From contig MU008163.1 in assembly GCA_010909165.1 (NCBI GenBank), positions 1,488,001 through 1,552,000 on the forward strand: a stretch of 64,000 nucleotides of DNA, in the 5' to 3' direction. The position numbers and the translations under genes were made by a program. This DNA is from Anthoceros angustus (taxonomy: Eukaryota; Streptophyta; Anthocerotopsida; Anthocerotales; Anthocerotaceae). Each line of letters starts with the position of its first letter. The stretch's first letter is position 1. The notes under the pieces are model-generated. The model searched no databases. It worked only from the letters and a program-made list of their open reading frames with translations, and had not been told where the DNA came from. Shown piece after piece: positions 12,125 to 23,205 of this stretch.

Positions 12125-12507
12125 ATGCATGCATAGGTCCTATAGGTAGTATAATTAAGAATGTATCTTGTATGTCTTTCTTGTGATTAATGTTACATCA
12201 AGCTTTTGGGTTTTCCTAAGAATGATGTTGAAACCAAGTGCCCTTATGCATGTGTGGGGTTCCAAGCTAAGTTTCGAGGTGATTTTAGGACCGATGGGGT
12301 TTGAGTTTCGAGGTGGTTTTGTATGCTCTATTTAATTCAGAAAGTGTTCGGTCATAGAAATATTTATTATTTGAATAAAATTAAAAATTAATAAACAAAT
12401 CAATAAGTTATATTATGTATATAAATATAATCCTCTCAAACTATGTCCATAAATAAAAAGTTACTGTGGTTTCATGAAAGCACATAAATATGTACAAAGA
12501 TATATGT
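12122..12507 (+). repeat. Repeat family T, partial forward copy
   Basis: Direct repeat of about 10747-11125. It continues without a break into the 3' flank of helicase copy 2, the same arrangement as at 11126. Confidence 0.75.
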
Positions 12508-15500
12508 ACGTTTGCAACAGAAGAGGGGTAAGGCGGTAGGGGTAGACAACCCCCGGATCCGGACACGAGCAAAAAGTAGTTGGCTATATCAAAATGTTGC
12601 CAAGTCCCGTTCCGTTGCCCCAGGCTGGTCTGGAGCTCCCATCAACGGTGGAGTGGGTGTTGCCGGCAGCTGGGCGGTGACCCTCACCGCCGATCCGCGC
12701 GTGGCAATCCGGGCATCGCGAAGTTTGCATCGGCCCGCCACACTCGCCTACGACATAGATGTGGCCGCTGGGACACTGGTACCAGTGCCCTGGACCGCCA
12801 ATTTCTCGTGACACCACGGCCACGATTTCCTGAATTTGTCCCTTCCCAGCAGCCTCCTTCACGTTTCTCGCCTCCGGATTCCCTGGTTCCTCATCCAAAA
12901 CTGCTTCACATATTTGCGTTGCACGATCGAACTCCTTCATTTTCGTGAGCACCGATGCCAGCTGCACCATCGCCTTCAGCGCAATGGCCGTACTTGCTGC
13001 ACCATGATCACCGTTCACAGCCTCTGACGTTCAGAAAGCAGCATCTGGTGGAAAGGAGCAGTTGTTTGAACTTTGGAAATCACTGGAAGTACCTGTTGAT
13101 TGCGATCTCGCCGTGGAGTGGTCCATATTCCTGATGTAGTCCGAGTCGTCCTGGGATTTAGGAATAGCTGCTTTTGATGCACGGGAGATGGCAGGGTGAT
13201 GCTTGAATCGGCTTCTTGAAACCACGAAGTGCAAGTGGAACCAAGCTTTTGCGCATGCGGATTTGCCGGTTGCATAGGCACATCCAATGCCGTAGTGAGC
13301 CTCTTGCAGGCTAGGGTTGAATTTCAGTGCCTGCAGGTAGCAAGGTATGGCTTTGGCGACGTCCTGCCTGCTCAGGAATCCGTCCCCAGCTTGCAATGCT
13401 CGTAACCGTTAACTCTTCGTTTCACTGCCTCGATTTGCTGCAGTGTCTGTTTCACCACATTTGCATACCTGAGTGACCTCCTCACTGGGGTCCTGCACTC
13501 AGGGCTGCGCACAGAAACGATGTTTGGGACCTGATCGTGTACACGTGCATGAAGGTAGTATTGAAGATGGAATTTCAGTCAGGAACATGATGCTTACCAC
13601 TGTTTCAGTTTGATGGCGGTCGCTGATGAAGCCGCTGTGGAGTCGGAACTCAAGTCTGGAATGGAGTCATCCTGGTCCATCCACTGGTCAATCCCTGATA
13701 CCTCAAAGACGTGTTTACAGTCTTGAAGTTGCATGATCTTGTCCGTGTTTTCGAGCTCGTCCAGCCTCATTTGGGAGATGATGTCCAAGGTGTCTCCATC
13801 ACAGGTTTTGCACTTGCGTGGACATGGCTCTCCACACAACCCGCTGCACCGATGCTTGCATCTTGGCAGTTTCCTGTTGCAGCGACGGTTGCATCGTGGT
13901 CTGATGCATGGCTCATGGCAGAGCAGATCACAGTGGTGATGTCTGCATTTCCAGGCGCACTTTTCCATGCAGGGACGGCATTCTTCCCCACTTTAGTGAG
14001 CATTTGCTGTGCACACATCTCTTCTCACAAGGCGCCTGGCAAGGGGGGCACATCTCTGAGCATCCCGTGGGACAGGAATGACCGCAGGGAAGCAAGCGTC
14101 CACATGGTTTGCGACAAGGGACGTGACAAGAACCTTGTTTGCACTCTCCACAAGTACCTGCAGCAGGAAGCCCGTTCTGAAAGGTGAGAATGGTGGTCTC
14201 TGGGCAGAATGGGAAGAACAGGGAATTCGGCTTACCTTGACATTCATGGTTGCAGCCTTCCAATATAGCTGTGCAACGAGTTTGGCATACAACTTTGCTC
14301 AGATCTTCGTGGCATTGATGTTTTTGCATATGGCCACAGGGAAGTCTGCTCTTCACCTGCTTGAGGCATTTTTCACGGCATGGCTGACCACACAAGTTCG
14401 GGCAGCTGTGACCACAGCTAAGCTGTTTTGGGCACGGGTCTCTGCACGTAAGCTGGTCCAGGGGTTCTGAGCATTCCACCACTCGTTCATGACCACATGC
14501 AGAGAGGGTCCTTCTCATCAGAACTGGACATGGAGGACAGTCTGCTCCCGCATGGCAAATCTTCGCACACTTATGCTCACAGGTTGCATGTTGCCTGGAG
14601 CACCGCTTGGGGCATACAATGTGGTCATGACCACCAGGATGGCACCGTCGAGGGCAAACATGGCCGCATTCTATCTGGAAGGTGCAGGGCCTGCTACAAC
14701 CCCCGTCCCTTACCTGAGCATAATCTGAAGCCCGTGCCACCTTGGTCATCTTCCCTGGGTGATTCGGGCAACACAGGCACAAGTGAGGACCGACAAGACC
14801 AGATTGGGAGAGCCTTCCGATCACTGTCCTCCAGACTTCACTCTTTTCAGATAGGAGCTCTGCATTTCCGAACAAGTACAAACCAATTCGAGCTCTGGAT
14901 ATGGCAACACATACTCTGTTGGATACGCTCAGGAACCCGATCTTGCCAGGGCCATCTTTATCCTCCAAGTGGTTGCTGCGGACCAAAGAAAGAAGAATTA
15001 TGTCACTCTCTTCCCCTGAAATCATCAACGCTGCTGACTCTGGGAACTCGCTCGGAGGCTTGACTTTGCTCTTCTTCCTCTTCTTGCTCATCAAGGCCTG
15101 GTGCAACAATCTTTGCTGGCCACCTAGCTTGAATACGTGGAGTCAAGAGAGTTCTAATCTCTTGTACCTACAGACACATCTCCAAGCATTAGACAACGTA
15201 TCAACTGTCATTACTGTACCTGGACCCCAAATGCTCCGAGGTTTGAGGTTAGCAGTCTTTCACCTGGCCGGAATACATACTCAAAATCGTAATGTCTGAA
15301 GCAGAGTAAGTGCCCTGGTTGAGAAGATACAGACAAAACTCCACAACAATCCTGGCTTCCTCTCTGTTCACCTTGGAACCTGTTCCTGATTCTCTGCTGG
15401 AACTCTCCTCTTCTTTGTGATCGAGAAAGAAAACGTTGTCTCTCACACCTTGAACATCTGGATACTGGGTCACACTGGTGTGGTCCCTGAGATGGGGATA

Positions 15501-18500
15501 GAGGGGCATTATGAGGTTTGAGATACTAGGTCTCATTCGTCTTTGCACATCCAAAGATCTGTACTCTACTCCGCTCGTGACAAGCCTTTCGAACATGGAT
15601 ACATCAAGCTTGTTTTAACTGCCAACCTGTGGACTGCGACAGATGGACGTAGTTGTTGATGATCTCCTATCAGTATGAGATGCCTTGTATGAGGGCTCAC
15701 ACTTGCAAGGATGTGACTTTCCAGGACCTCAGCAGCTTCCTCGACTATCACTATCTCCGACTTCAGTGACACCAGCATGTCATGGTATCGGAAGCTGCAG
15801 TGGTGGTCATGCCCACCACGTTCGCTTGTCGCAGTAGGGATAATTGGATTTCTTTCTCCACCTCCAGGCTGTTGCTGCATGCCTCTTCATACTCCTTGGA
15901 AAGTTTGTCGATATGTTCCTTAGCAGCAGTCTTCATAGCTCCGAGCCAAAGTTCGTGCAACTGCACTCGCAGTGTCCGAGGCAGTGCCCATACATCTGTG
16001 AAGTGGATGAAGTCATCCAAACCCAGTTGTTGGCGTTCTTGCTCAATCAAATGCTGCAGTATACTGTCTTCTGAGCGTGAACCATCTTCAGTTTTCTGTT
16101 CTTCTTCTGCATCAGACGAATCCATTTGCTGGAGAGTAGTTGCTTCATCATCTTCATCCGGCTCAAGGTGTGCGACGGTGTTCGGTTCAGGCGTTTCTTC
16201 CCTGTCCTCATCCTGCTCGTCAACTTGGTATTCAAATTCTGATGCGATTGATTCTGCATCAGCTGGATCCATTCGCTGGATGGTTGCTTCATCATCTGTA
16301 TCCGGCTCAAGGTGTCCGAGGGTGTCATATCGGTTTTCAAGGATCAAGCCAGTCAGCTGTGTTTGGTCATTCATAGGTACCCTTGCGTTCTTACGGTTGC
16401 CCTTCTGAAATCTCTAGGTGCCCCAGACAGCCAAATGTGGACGATGTCTGTGTCATTGAGGTTTCCTCTATTCTGCAAACCAGCAACGACTCTATGTGCT
16501 GTGGAGCAGCGACTTCCTGTAGTGCGGTTCGATCAACAAGCATCTGCAAAAGTAAAGCATTGATTAGTACAACGCATAATACTGAGAGGCCGAACAGCAT
16601 TACGAACTCGCACCTTGTTCAGGAGCGGAACGTATTTCCGTCAATCTGATTTTGTAATGCTACTGTTGCGGTCTTTGCCTCCATAGAAGCCCGATGATGG
16701 CTGCCGTTAACATTCTTGGAGTCTCGTTGTTCAGATACAAGTTTAGCCAAACTCTGGGACTTTAGAACTTCATGCTTGCTCCGCCCTCCTATGCGAATTA
16801 AGCTGTTCTCAAACTCATGGATTCCCATCAGAAACTGGTCAAGGGCGTGATTGGTGTAGCACACCACCATAATAGGTCCACGGACATCCTCCTGATGGAG
16901 ACTGCTTCCGACTGGGCCATGGCATAGCTGGTGAGACTACTCTTCTGCTTCTTCAGATTCTCTAGCAGAATCCTGACAAGTAGCAACCCACAAACGTCTT
17001 CCCTGTCCCAGGAGGGCCTTGTATGATGGCTAGCTCCTTCGTGAGGCCGTGCTTCAGAGCCTCTCTCTGGCTGTAATCTAGAGCACATCCCTTCCACTCA
17101 GGCCAGGTTGATAGTATGTCGAAGGAATCTCTTCCAACTTCTGTCATCAACTCAGGGAAGGCCGATGCTAAACTGAACTCACCGTTCTTAGGCCTACTTG
17201 CCAGATAGCTTGGTGGCCCTACCTTGGGCTCCAAATCGATTAAGTGCTTGGTGAAAACTAGCTGCCTGCACATCTCCTCTCGTTGCAAGCTTTTGAGAAC
17301 ATGCGCGTATGCTTCAAAATAGGCAGAAGTTGACTCCACCATGACAAAACGCTGGCCTGGTTCGAACCAACGGCAGCAAGCTGATTCGCTCCTTGCCGAG
17401 GCTTCCGGTGATGTTGGTAGCTTTGGGATAGTGTCCTTAAAGAGGCGGATGAGCAATGTTCCCTTAGTAAGATCATCCACCGAACGCCCCGCCACCACAC
17501 CCCAGAAATGTGACGCAAATTTGTCGTCGGAGAAACATAGTAGGAGCCAAACATCAACCGTTTGGCTCTGTCCCACTTAATTTGTCTCCCATCAGGAACC
17601 TTGAAGTGGACCTGAAGAGAATGAACACCAAAGTGGAAACGTTGCAGTGTGTGAATTCACTCTTGAAAGCGACGGAACAATCTCGACTATGTTGAGATGC
17701 AGCTGCATCAATATCGTACCTCGTACTGTATGCCTTCTCGACCGAATCGGACTCCAGGCCGAAAGCGAACATCCACGTAAATGCTCAGCTCCTGAGTACT
17801 GTTGTCAGCTCTCTGGCCTGCGTGGTGATTCTTATACTCGTTTATGCCTCGTCTCAAAGGCTCAATGTAATCCTCTCTCAGGAGCTGGAATTGTGTCTCG
17901 AGATACTCCACAACCGAGGTATAGCGTCTGCCAATCTGATTGATTGGTAGAGGTCTGAAACAATGTCGGATGTTTCCATTTCAGCGTCGGTGGGCAGAAT
18001 TGGAATCGCCCTAAACTCCTCTCCCTACATGAGATGAGGCAGAGCAATGGATGAATCAACAGTCTGCTCACAATTTCACGACGGCAATCAAAGGGAAGAG
18101 AATTGCACTTGCTACCTGCAGGCATTTGTTTGAACATGAAACTGCCCTCAAACGCTTCAATTTCGCCCTCTGCTCCAACAATCGCGTCACATCTGCTAGG
18201 AGAGCATCCAGTTGGGGATCTCGCTGTGAAACATTTCCACCCTCGTCATTCGCTTCCACCAGCTCATCAACCACCGTCTTAATCGCATCAAGAGGAACTT
18301 CCTTCCAACCGTCCGCTGTCCGGGTCTGTATCTCCTCCACAAGTTGGACACATGCGTGTAACTGTCTCGGCCTTGGATTGCACAAGCCTTGAATGTGAGA
18401 CCAAAACTGCATCATAAACGGCGATCCTAGCAGAATCCCATACATCCGATTCGTCTTGTGCCTCATCATGGAGCTCCGTATCTCCTCTTTCGTGAACAGC

Positions 18501-19741
18501 TCCACAATCTTTGTGACCACAGCTTCCGTCAGATCTCTTCTTTCGAGAACACTCACTAGATTCTTAAAACTGGGACTTCCTTCCGTGCCCAGCACTTCGA
18601 TGTTGGTGGCCTGACTGCTCTATTTGGTTCTGAAGCCAGTAACGCAGCTGGGTCGAAGACAGAGCTGAAACATCTTGAACAAGTCCAGCTCAGGCCACAA
18701 CATCTGGCTTCAACCCTGCCAGCCATAAATGTGACTAATAATATTTCTCTCCAAGATAAGCACGAAATCAAACATGCAAACTGAAATTCGTCGAAGACGA
18801 AAGAAGTCACAATTGCAGCTCACCTCGGCTCCTCGATCTCTAGGTGCAGCCCGACTCGACCCACCTTCATCCTCCAGGACATGCCGGTATTTACAACCCG
18901 CACCGTATCTGCATCCCCTGAGTTGGAAATGCTTGCAAGGCACATTGTTGGTTCTGGTGTTACTCCCCATAGTTGTGCTATTACTCCCCATGGTCGCTCT
19001 GTGATTCCTCACGTGTACAGTCGACGTGCTGCTGCTTGATTCATGACATTGTCTCCTCCAAGGGCCCGGCATTTCGCTTTTCCCAGGCTCCAGGTCCCGG
19101 GTGTGAGTTGCACTGTTGCTCGCCGCAGCTGTGCTGTTTGCTGTGGCAGTTTGTGTATGCCGCCTCAAGGCAGAATTGCGCTTTTCCCGTCTCCGACTTC
19201 TCCATGTCAGAAAACGTTTCCCCAGCGTCCCTCTGCCGAATGCGAATGCTTGCTGTGCGTCAGGCAAATGTGAGGCGAACAAATTCGAGAGGTCTACTTG
19301 CACTCTTCGGCACCAACAGATTACGCTCCTCCCTACTCTCCACTTGGGAGGACAGGCCGTCAGCCTGTGCCGTAATATTTAAGTGGAGGATGCTTCTGGA
19401 GGGTCCAAGACCGGTCAAATCTCCAGGACAACTTAAGTGACGGCGTAACACGACTCAAGAGTTACGATCACGACTCCTCCAACCGATCTCTCTCTCACCT
19501 CTCTCCCCGACGCTTGCCACGCTCGGACGTTGAGACACCGGGATGGACGGAATACCAAACGCACGGAACGTCTGCGAGGCTGATAAGCACCGCAAGGCTC
19601 TTGGTTTCTAACCGGGAGAGCTCGTGAATGACAGATTAAACAAATTAACTGACACTTCATCCAAGACCCAATCCTCCGCGCGGCAGCAGGGGCAGGGGCA
19701 GGGACATCGGCCGCCGGGGATGGCACACAAGGGCAGGCGCG
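12508..19741 (-). CDS. ZNFX1-like SF1 helicase with NFX1-type and RZ zinc fingers, copy 2
   Basis: This is the more complete arm of the inverted pair. Coding runs from about ATG 19205 (or earlier) to the stop at 12584. Order on the minus strand: CCCH finger near 18900, helicase N-terminal blocks at 17700-18600, Walker A GPPGTGKT at 16995-17018 in a 204-codon open frame (16962-17576), an acidic linker near 16050-16370, VEEAAE and GDHQQLRP near 15660-15750, QRRMRP near 15540, a 393-codon open frame 13928-15109 with helicase motif VI (AISRAR) and a long NFX1 cysteine array, two TPR-like blocks (about 13270-13396 and 12860-13018) and a C-terminal RZ finger ([19 protein letters not shown]). RZ fingers are known in ZNFX1 and RNF213. 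A few indels interrupt exon 1 and the linker; some may be assembly errors. It lies tail to tail with copy 1. Confidence 0.85.
12630..12790 (-). other. RZ-type zinc finger codons of copy 2
   Basis: The spacing C-X5-H, then C and C-X2-C with flanking HWYQC and GECGG, matches the RZ finger of ZNFX1/RNF213 proteins. It sits at the extreme C-terminus after the TPR-like blocks. The HWYQC codons form the 14-base palindrome at which the inverted structure folds back. Confidence 0.8.
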
Positions 19742-19828
19742 CGGTTGACGAGGGATGGATGTCCGTCCAAAAACCGGACGAGCTTGTCCTCCTGCTCCGT
19801 GATGACGTGGCCTTACAGGCTGTGGCTG

Positions 19829-19937
19829 CCCTACACACACAACCAAGAGCTGTGGCCTACACACACACAACCAAGAGCTGTGGCCCTACACACACAACCA
19901 AGAGTTGTGGCCCTACACACACAACCAAGAGCTGTTG
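19829..19937. repeat. Minisatellite, 26-28 bp unit, four copies
   Basis: The core ACACACAACCAAGAGCTGTG is repeated four times with small length changes and one G-to-T change (AGAGTTGTGG). It lies just upstream of helicase copy 2, outside the inverted arm, so copy 1 lacks it. Confidence 0.85.
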
Positions 19938-20204
19938 TACGATCGCTGAGGAAGCACGTCGGTACCAATCACCAGGGGATGGCCAGAAGGCCGAGATAGT
20001 GGGTTGAGGGACCAAGCACTTGCTTGCTCCTGTATGGATTGCCATTGCATACTAAATAGAAAAATAACATATAGGGTGACTAAGGCATCCTTTCACATGC
20101 CTATGTTAGGGCTACTGCCTTGCAACTTGTAAAAGTCCACATTTCCCCATAGTTGGCACACAGTCCCCTTGATGCCTGACTTCGTATGCTTGAGCATTCA
20201 TGGC
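19938..20204. other. Unassigned intergenic DNA
   Basis: No gene, structured repeat or recognisable element was seen here. Confidence 0.5.
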
Positions 20205-20420
20205 TTGTCCAAACTCCAAGAAGCGCGAAAGAAACCCTGCCCCAACACTTGGCACACCCTGGTCTAAGGCTTATCTAGATCCTCATCCCCATAATGCACA
20301 CTACCTATATTCAGAGAAAGCTACGAGATTCTCGGGAGGGTTCTATGCGGGTGGGGTACACACAGCCGGCGCACTCCCATTTACCAACCTCCTTCCATGC
20401 AGCTCCCTGTCACGCGGTTG
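20205..20420 (+). repeat. Interspersed repeat R, copy 1
   Basis: About 215 bases are shared in inverted orientation with 53285-53520. Similarity includes GCGCGAAAGAA, CCCCAACAC, TGGCACACCC, TTCTCGGGAGGGTTCTATG and CGGCGCACTCCCATT. Differences are mostly substitutions, so this is an old dispersed repeat rather than a local duplication. The element type is unknown. Confidence 0.7.
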
Positions 20421-20546
20421 TCTGCCTTCCAATCTTCCCTCCACTGCCTCGCCTGCCCATTACCACTCCTAGTCGGCTATCACCCCTTGCCCACTCCCGG
20501 GCACCAGCTTGTTGTCCAGCTTATTGACGGAGTAATGGGACCAAGT

Positions 20547-20599
20547 GGGCAAGATCCCATCAAAGAGATGTTTGACATCTCTTTGATCTGATCTTGCCC
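20547..20599. repeat. Short hairpin
   Basis: GGGCAAGATC followed by ATCAAAGAGATGT pairs with ACATCTCTTTGAT followed by GATCTTGCCC across a three-base loop. The stem is about 25 bp with one or two mismatched positions. It could be a small foldback element end or a structured RNA. Nothing else marks it as a miRNA gene. Confidence 0.7.
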
Positions 20600-20769
20600 A
20601 AATGATGGGACATGTTGGATAGCTAAATCGAACGGATGGATAACTCACCAAATGTTATCATCTCCTTCCTTATCCCTTGAAATCCGGCTTCCAAGCGCCC
20701 CAAAAGTATTTTACTCTTCTTTCTCCCTTGGCTGATTGGCCTTAAACAACCAAACTCCCTTGTGGAGAC

Positions 20770-20975
20770 CTCATTCCTCTTCTTGGACTTGGGCTTCTTC
20801 TTCTTCTTGGCCTCAAGCCTTGGGACTTGGGCCTCTTCTTGTGCCTTGGGTCCTTTCTTTTGGCCTCAAGCGTTGGGACTTAAGCCTCTCCTTTGGCCTT
20901 AGGCCCCTCTCTAAGCCTCAAGCCTTGGGACTTGGGCCTCTCCTTTAGCCTTGGTCCCCTTTTGTCTTGGCCTCT
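20770..20975. repeat. Degenerate tandem repeat rich in CTTGGGACTTGGGCCTC
   Basis: Units of about 50-60 bases containing CCTCAAGC, TTGGGACTT and GGCCTCTCCTTTGGCC recur about three times with drift. They are noncoding. Confidence 0.7.
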
Positions 20976-21040
20976 AGCATTGGGCACACTCTTCAAGCTC
21001 CACTTTGCTTTAGAGCTGTCCCTTGCCTACTTGCCTAATG

Positions 21041-21230
21041 AGCTAAGCATAGCCTAGCATCACCTTAGCAAGCCTAGCATCACCTTAGCAAGCCTAGCAT
21101 CTCCTTAGCAAGCCTAGCATACTTAGCACACTAAGCCTAGCAACTAGCATCGCCCAGCACACTTAGCACACTTAGCACACTAGCACACCTAACAAGCCTA
21201 GCACAATAAGTCTTGCATGGCCTAGCATCA
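21041..21230. repeat. 20-bp tandem repeat decaying into AGCACACTTAGCACACT
   Basis: AGCCTAGCATCACCTTAGCA repeats three times almost exactly at 21051-21120, followed by shorter TAGCACAC-type words to about 21225. It borders the LINE relic. Confidence 0.8.
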
Positions 21231-21239
21231 GCCGCAGAT

Positions 21240-21975
21240 ACCTAGTTCCCCCGAATCAAAAACAAATCAGCACGGAGAGAAACCCCATTGAGGAGGGTAT
21301 AAGGGCGCTCTCTGTACAAAAGAACCTACTCTCCTTAACCACTGAGAACATAACGTCAATGCGTTGTGCACCAGCGGGGCAACGAGGTAGGTAGGTCCCA
21401 AAGGCGTCAAGGGGGGCCCCACAGCTGCATGTCGGGAGAGAGGAGATCAATGGTTGGACCAACCCCAGACGGAAATGCATCATAGTGGAAAAAGTTGCAA
21501 ATGCGATGCGGAACGCCTTGATGAAGGGTCGTGCTAGGAGCCAGGAACCTGCGCCCTTCCGCGAGCAAGAGCGAAGGCAGGCTCGAGAGGGCCGTGGAAT
21601 AGAGGAATCTTAGAGAAGGGCCATCTGTGCCTGCGCATAATGCTTCTCCAGGAGGGAGGCTTGGAGGTCGCGAAGCCCAACCTTGGGGAGTGAGGAGAAA
21701 AGAAGCATGGCGGCCCTAGCCTTGTAGGAAAGAAATCCCTACCAAGCCATGAGGAAACACCAAGAAGAGCCTTCCTCAACGCCAGCAACCGACCTCTAAG
21801 ATGTGAGCATCCCAGATCAAGAAACGGGAGGCTAAGATGGGGGCAAAGAGAGCCCAGCTCCCAAGGAAAATCGTCGGCGTATAGACCGCCGTGGCCAGGA
21901 GCTCGGTGCCACCAAAAGCAACAGGGAAGGAGGTAGGGATGCCTACCGCCTCGCTAGATCCCCAACGCCACTATA
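21240..21975 (-). mobile_element. LINE-type reverse transcriptase C-terminal relic
   Basis: Minus-strand fragments include FLGSWALFAPILASRFL-like sequence at the upstream end and, near 21360-21425, a cysteine motif CSCGAPLD followed by GTYLPRCP. This CxCG...GxxLxxCP pattern closes the reading frame of plant and algal LINE-like elements and recurs in 26544-27664. Several stops and frame shifts show that it is dead. The upstream RT core is missing. Confidence 0.65.
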
Positions 21976-23130
21976 TATATATATATCTTTGGTGGGAGGA
22001 TGTGCAAGTTGATGTGTTTACATAACCATGATTGTGCAATCCAATACTAGTTTAAGACAGCCTCATCTCAATATAATTCATGAATATTAAGTGAATGATT
22101 ATGAACCTACTTCACAAATTGCAACTAAGTTTATGAAAATATTAGTATTGATAAAGATATGGGGGAGATTGGTGCTTCTCTAGCTTAGGTCTCGATGACC
22201 ATAGCTCAGTTATGAGCTAATAATTTAGAGTTTCACTTTATAGCAAGTGCGAATCCCAATATATAGAAAAAGAAATAAATTCACATGGAAAAAAAATGAT
22301 CATGAATTGACATAATGATAAGTGTATAATATCTTCATGTATATGTACAAAAATATTATGCGTGATAGCATTATTTTATTCCTTTTTTTCTTTAAATCAT
22401 GTTTACGGATGGTTCTTCATGTATCCATATATGGGTGAAGATAGACGTCATTCAAAAAGAAAACTATTATGTATATTTTATCTATGGCAGCTAGGTAGAC
22501 AAGTAAGAAGAATGTGGGTACTAAGTAGATATTTTGCATGTACTGGAAGATTCTTGGAAGACCAAGAGTTTGGTCTGATTGAAAGAGAAGATAAGAAGTC
22601 ATGAAAGACGCCTTCTCTAGGTTAGGAACTAGAAATCGCTCACCTACAAATTTATCATTATCTCATTCCCACCCGTTGTTCATAGTCGCTTTTCGACTGA
22701 TTGTCCATTGTCTCTTTTAATCTATTTGTCCGCTCCTAATAGGTGTTACATGCATGTGAAAGAAATTATGGTTACTTTCTATGTATGCATATCTTTTACG
22801 AGTTGAAGAATGAGAAAACATAGTACGTTTGGCCCGATAAATTGAAGATCGAGAAGGCATAGAAGAATTTGAGGATGAAGTGAAGATTGGCAAAGTATGG
22901 TACATTGTGTATGAGCTGAAGATTGACAAGGCATGGTACATCTTGGGTGAGCCGAAGATCTTAAGATGTATAGAATGAGCCAATGATTGGGAAGATATTT
23001 CCACATTTGAAACGAGGTGAAGATAGGAGGAATAAATCCAATTACGAGCTCATTATATTGGAGCTTTGAGCGGAGGTGCTACACAGTTACATAGGAGTAA
23101 ATGATACATTGGCTACTTAGATCATTCACG
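21976..23130. repeat. Repeat family A, simpler copy, reaching the 5' flank of the oxidoreductase gene
   Basis: This parallels the block at window positions 290-1410 without the rearrangements. Its last part (22860-23040) also occurs inverted at about 43840-44010. It ends about 75 bases before the start codon of the next gene, so repeat DNA supplies most of that gene's upstream region. Confidence 0.65.
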
Positions 23131-23205
23131 CCTTGTATGCACGTATAAGAGAGAGCCTGAAGATTTTAGCGGATACAATATACTATTATTATTTGCAACA
23201 ATACA

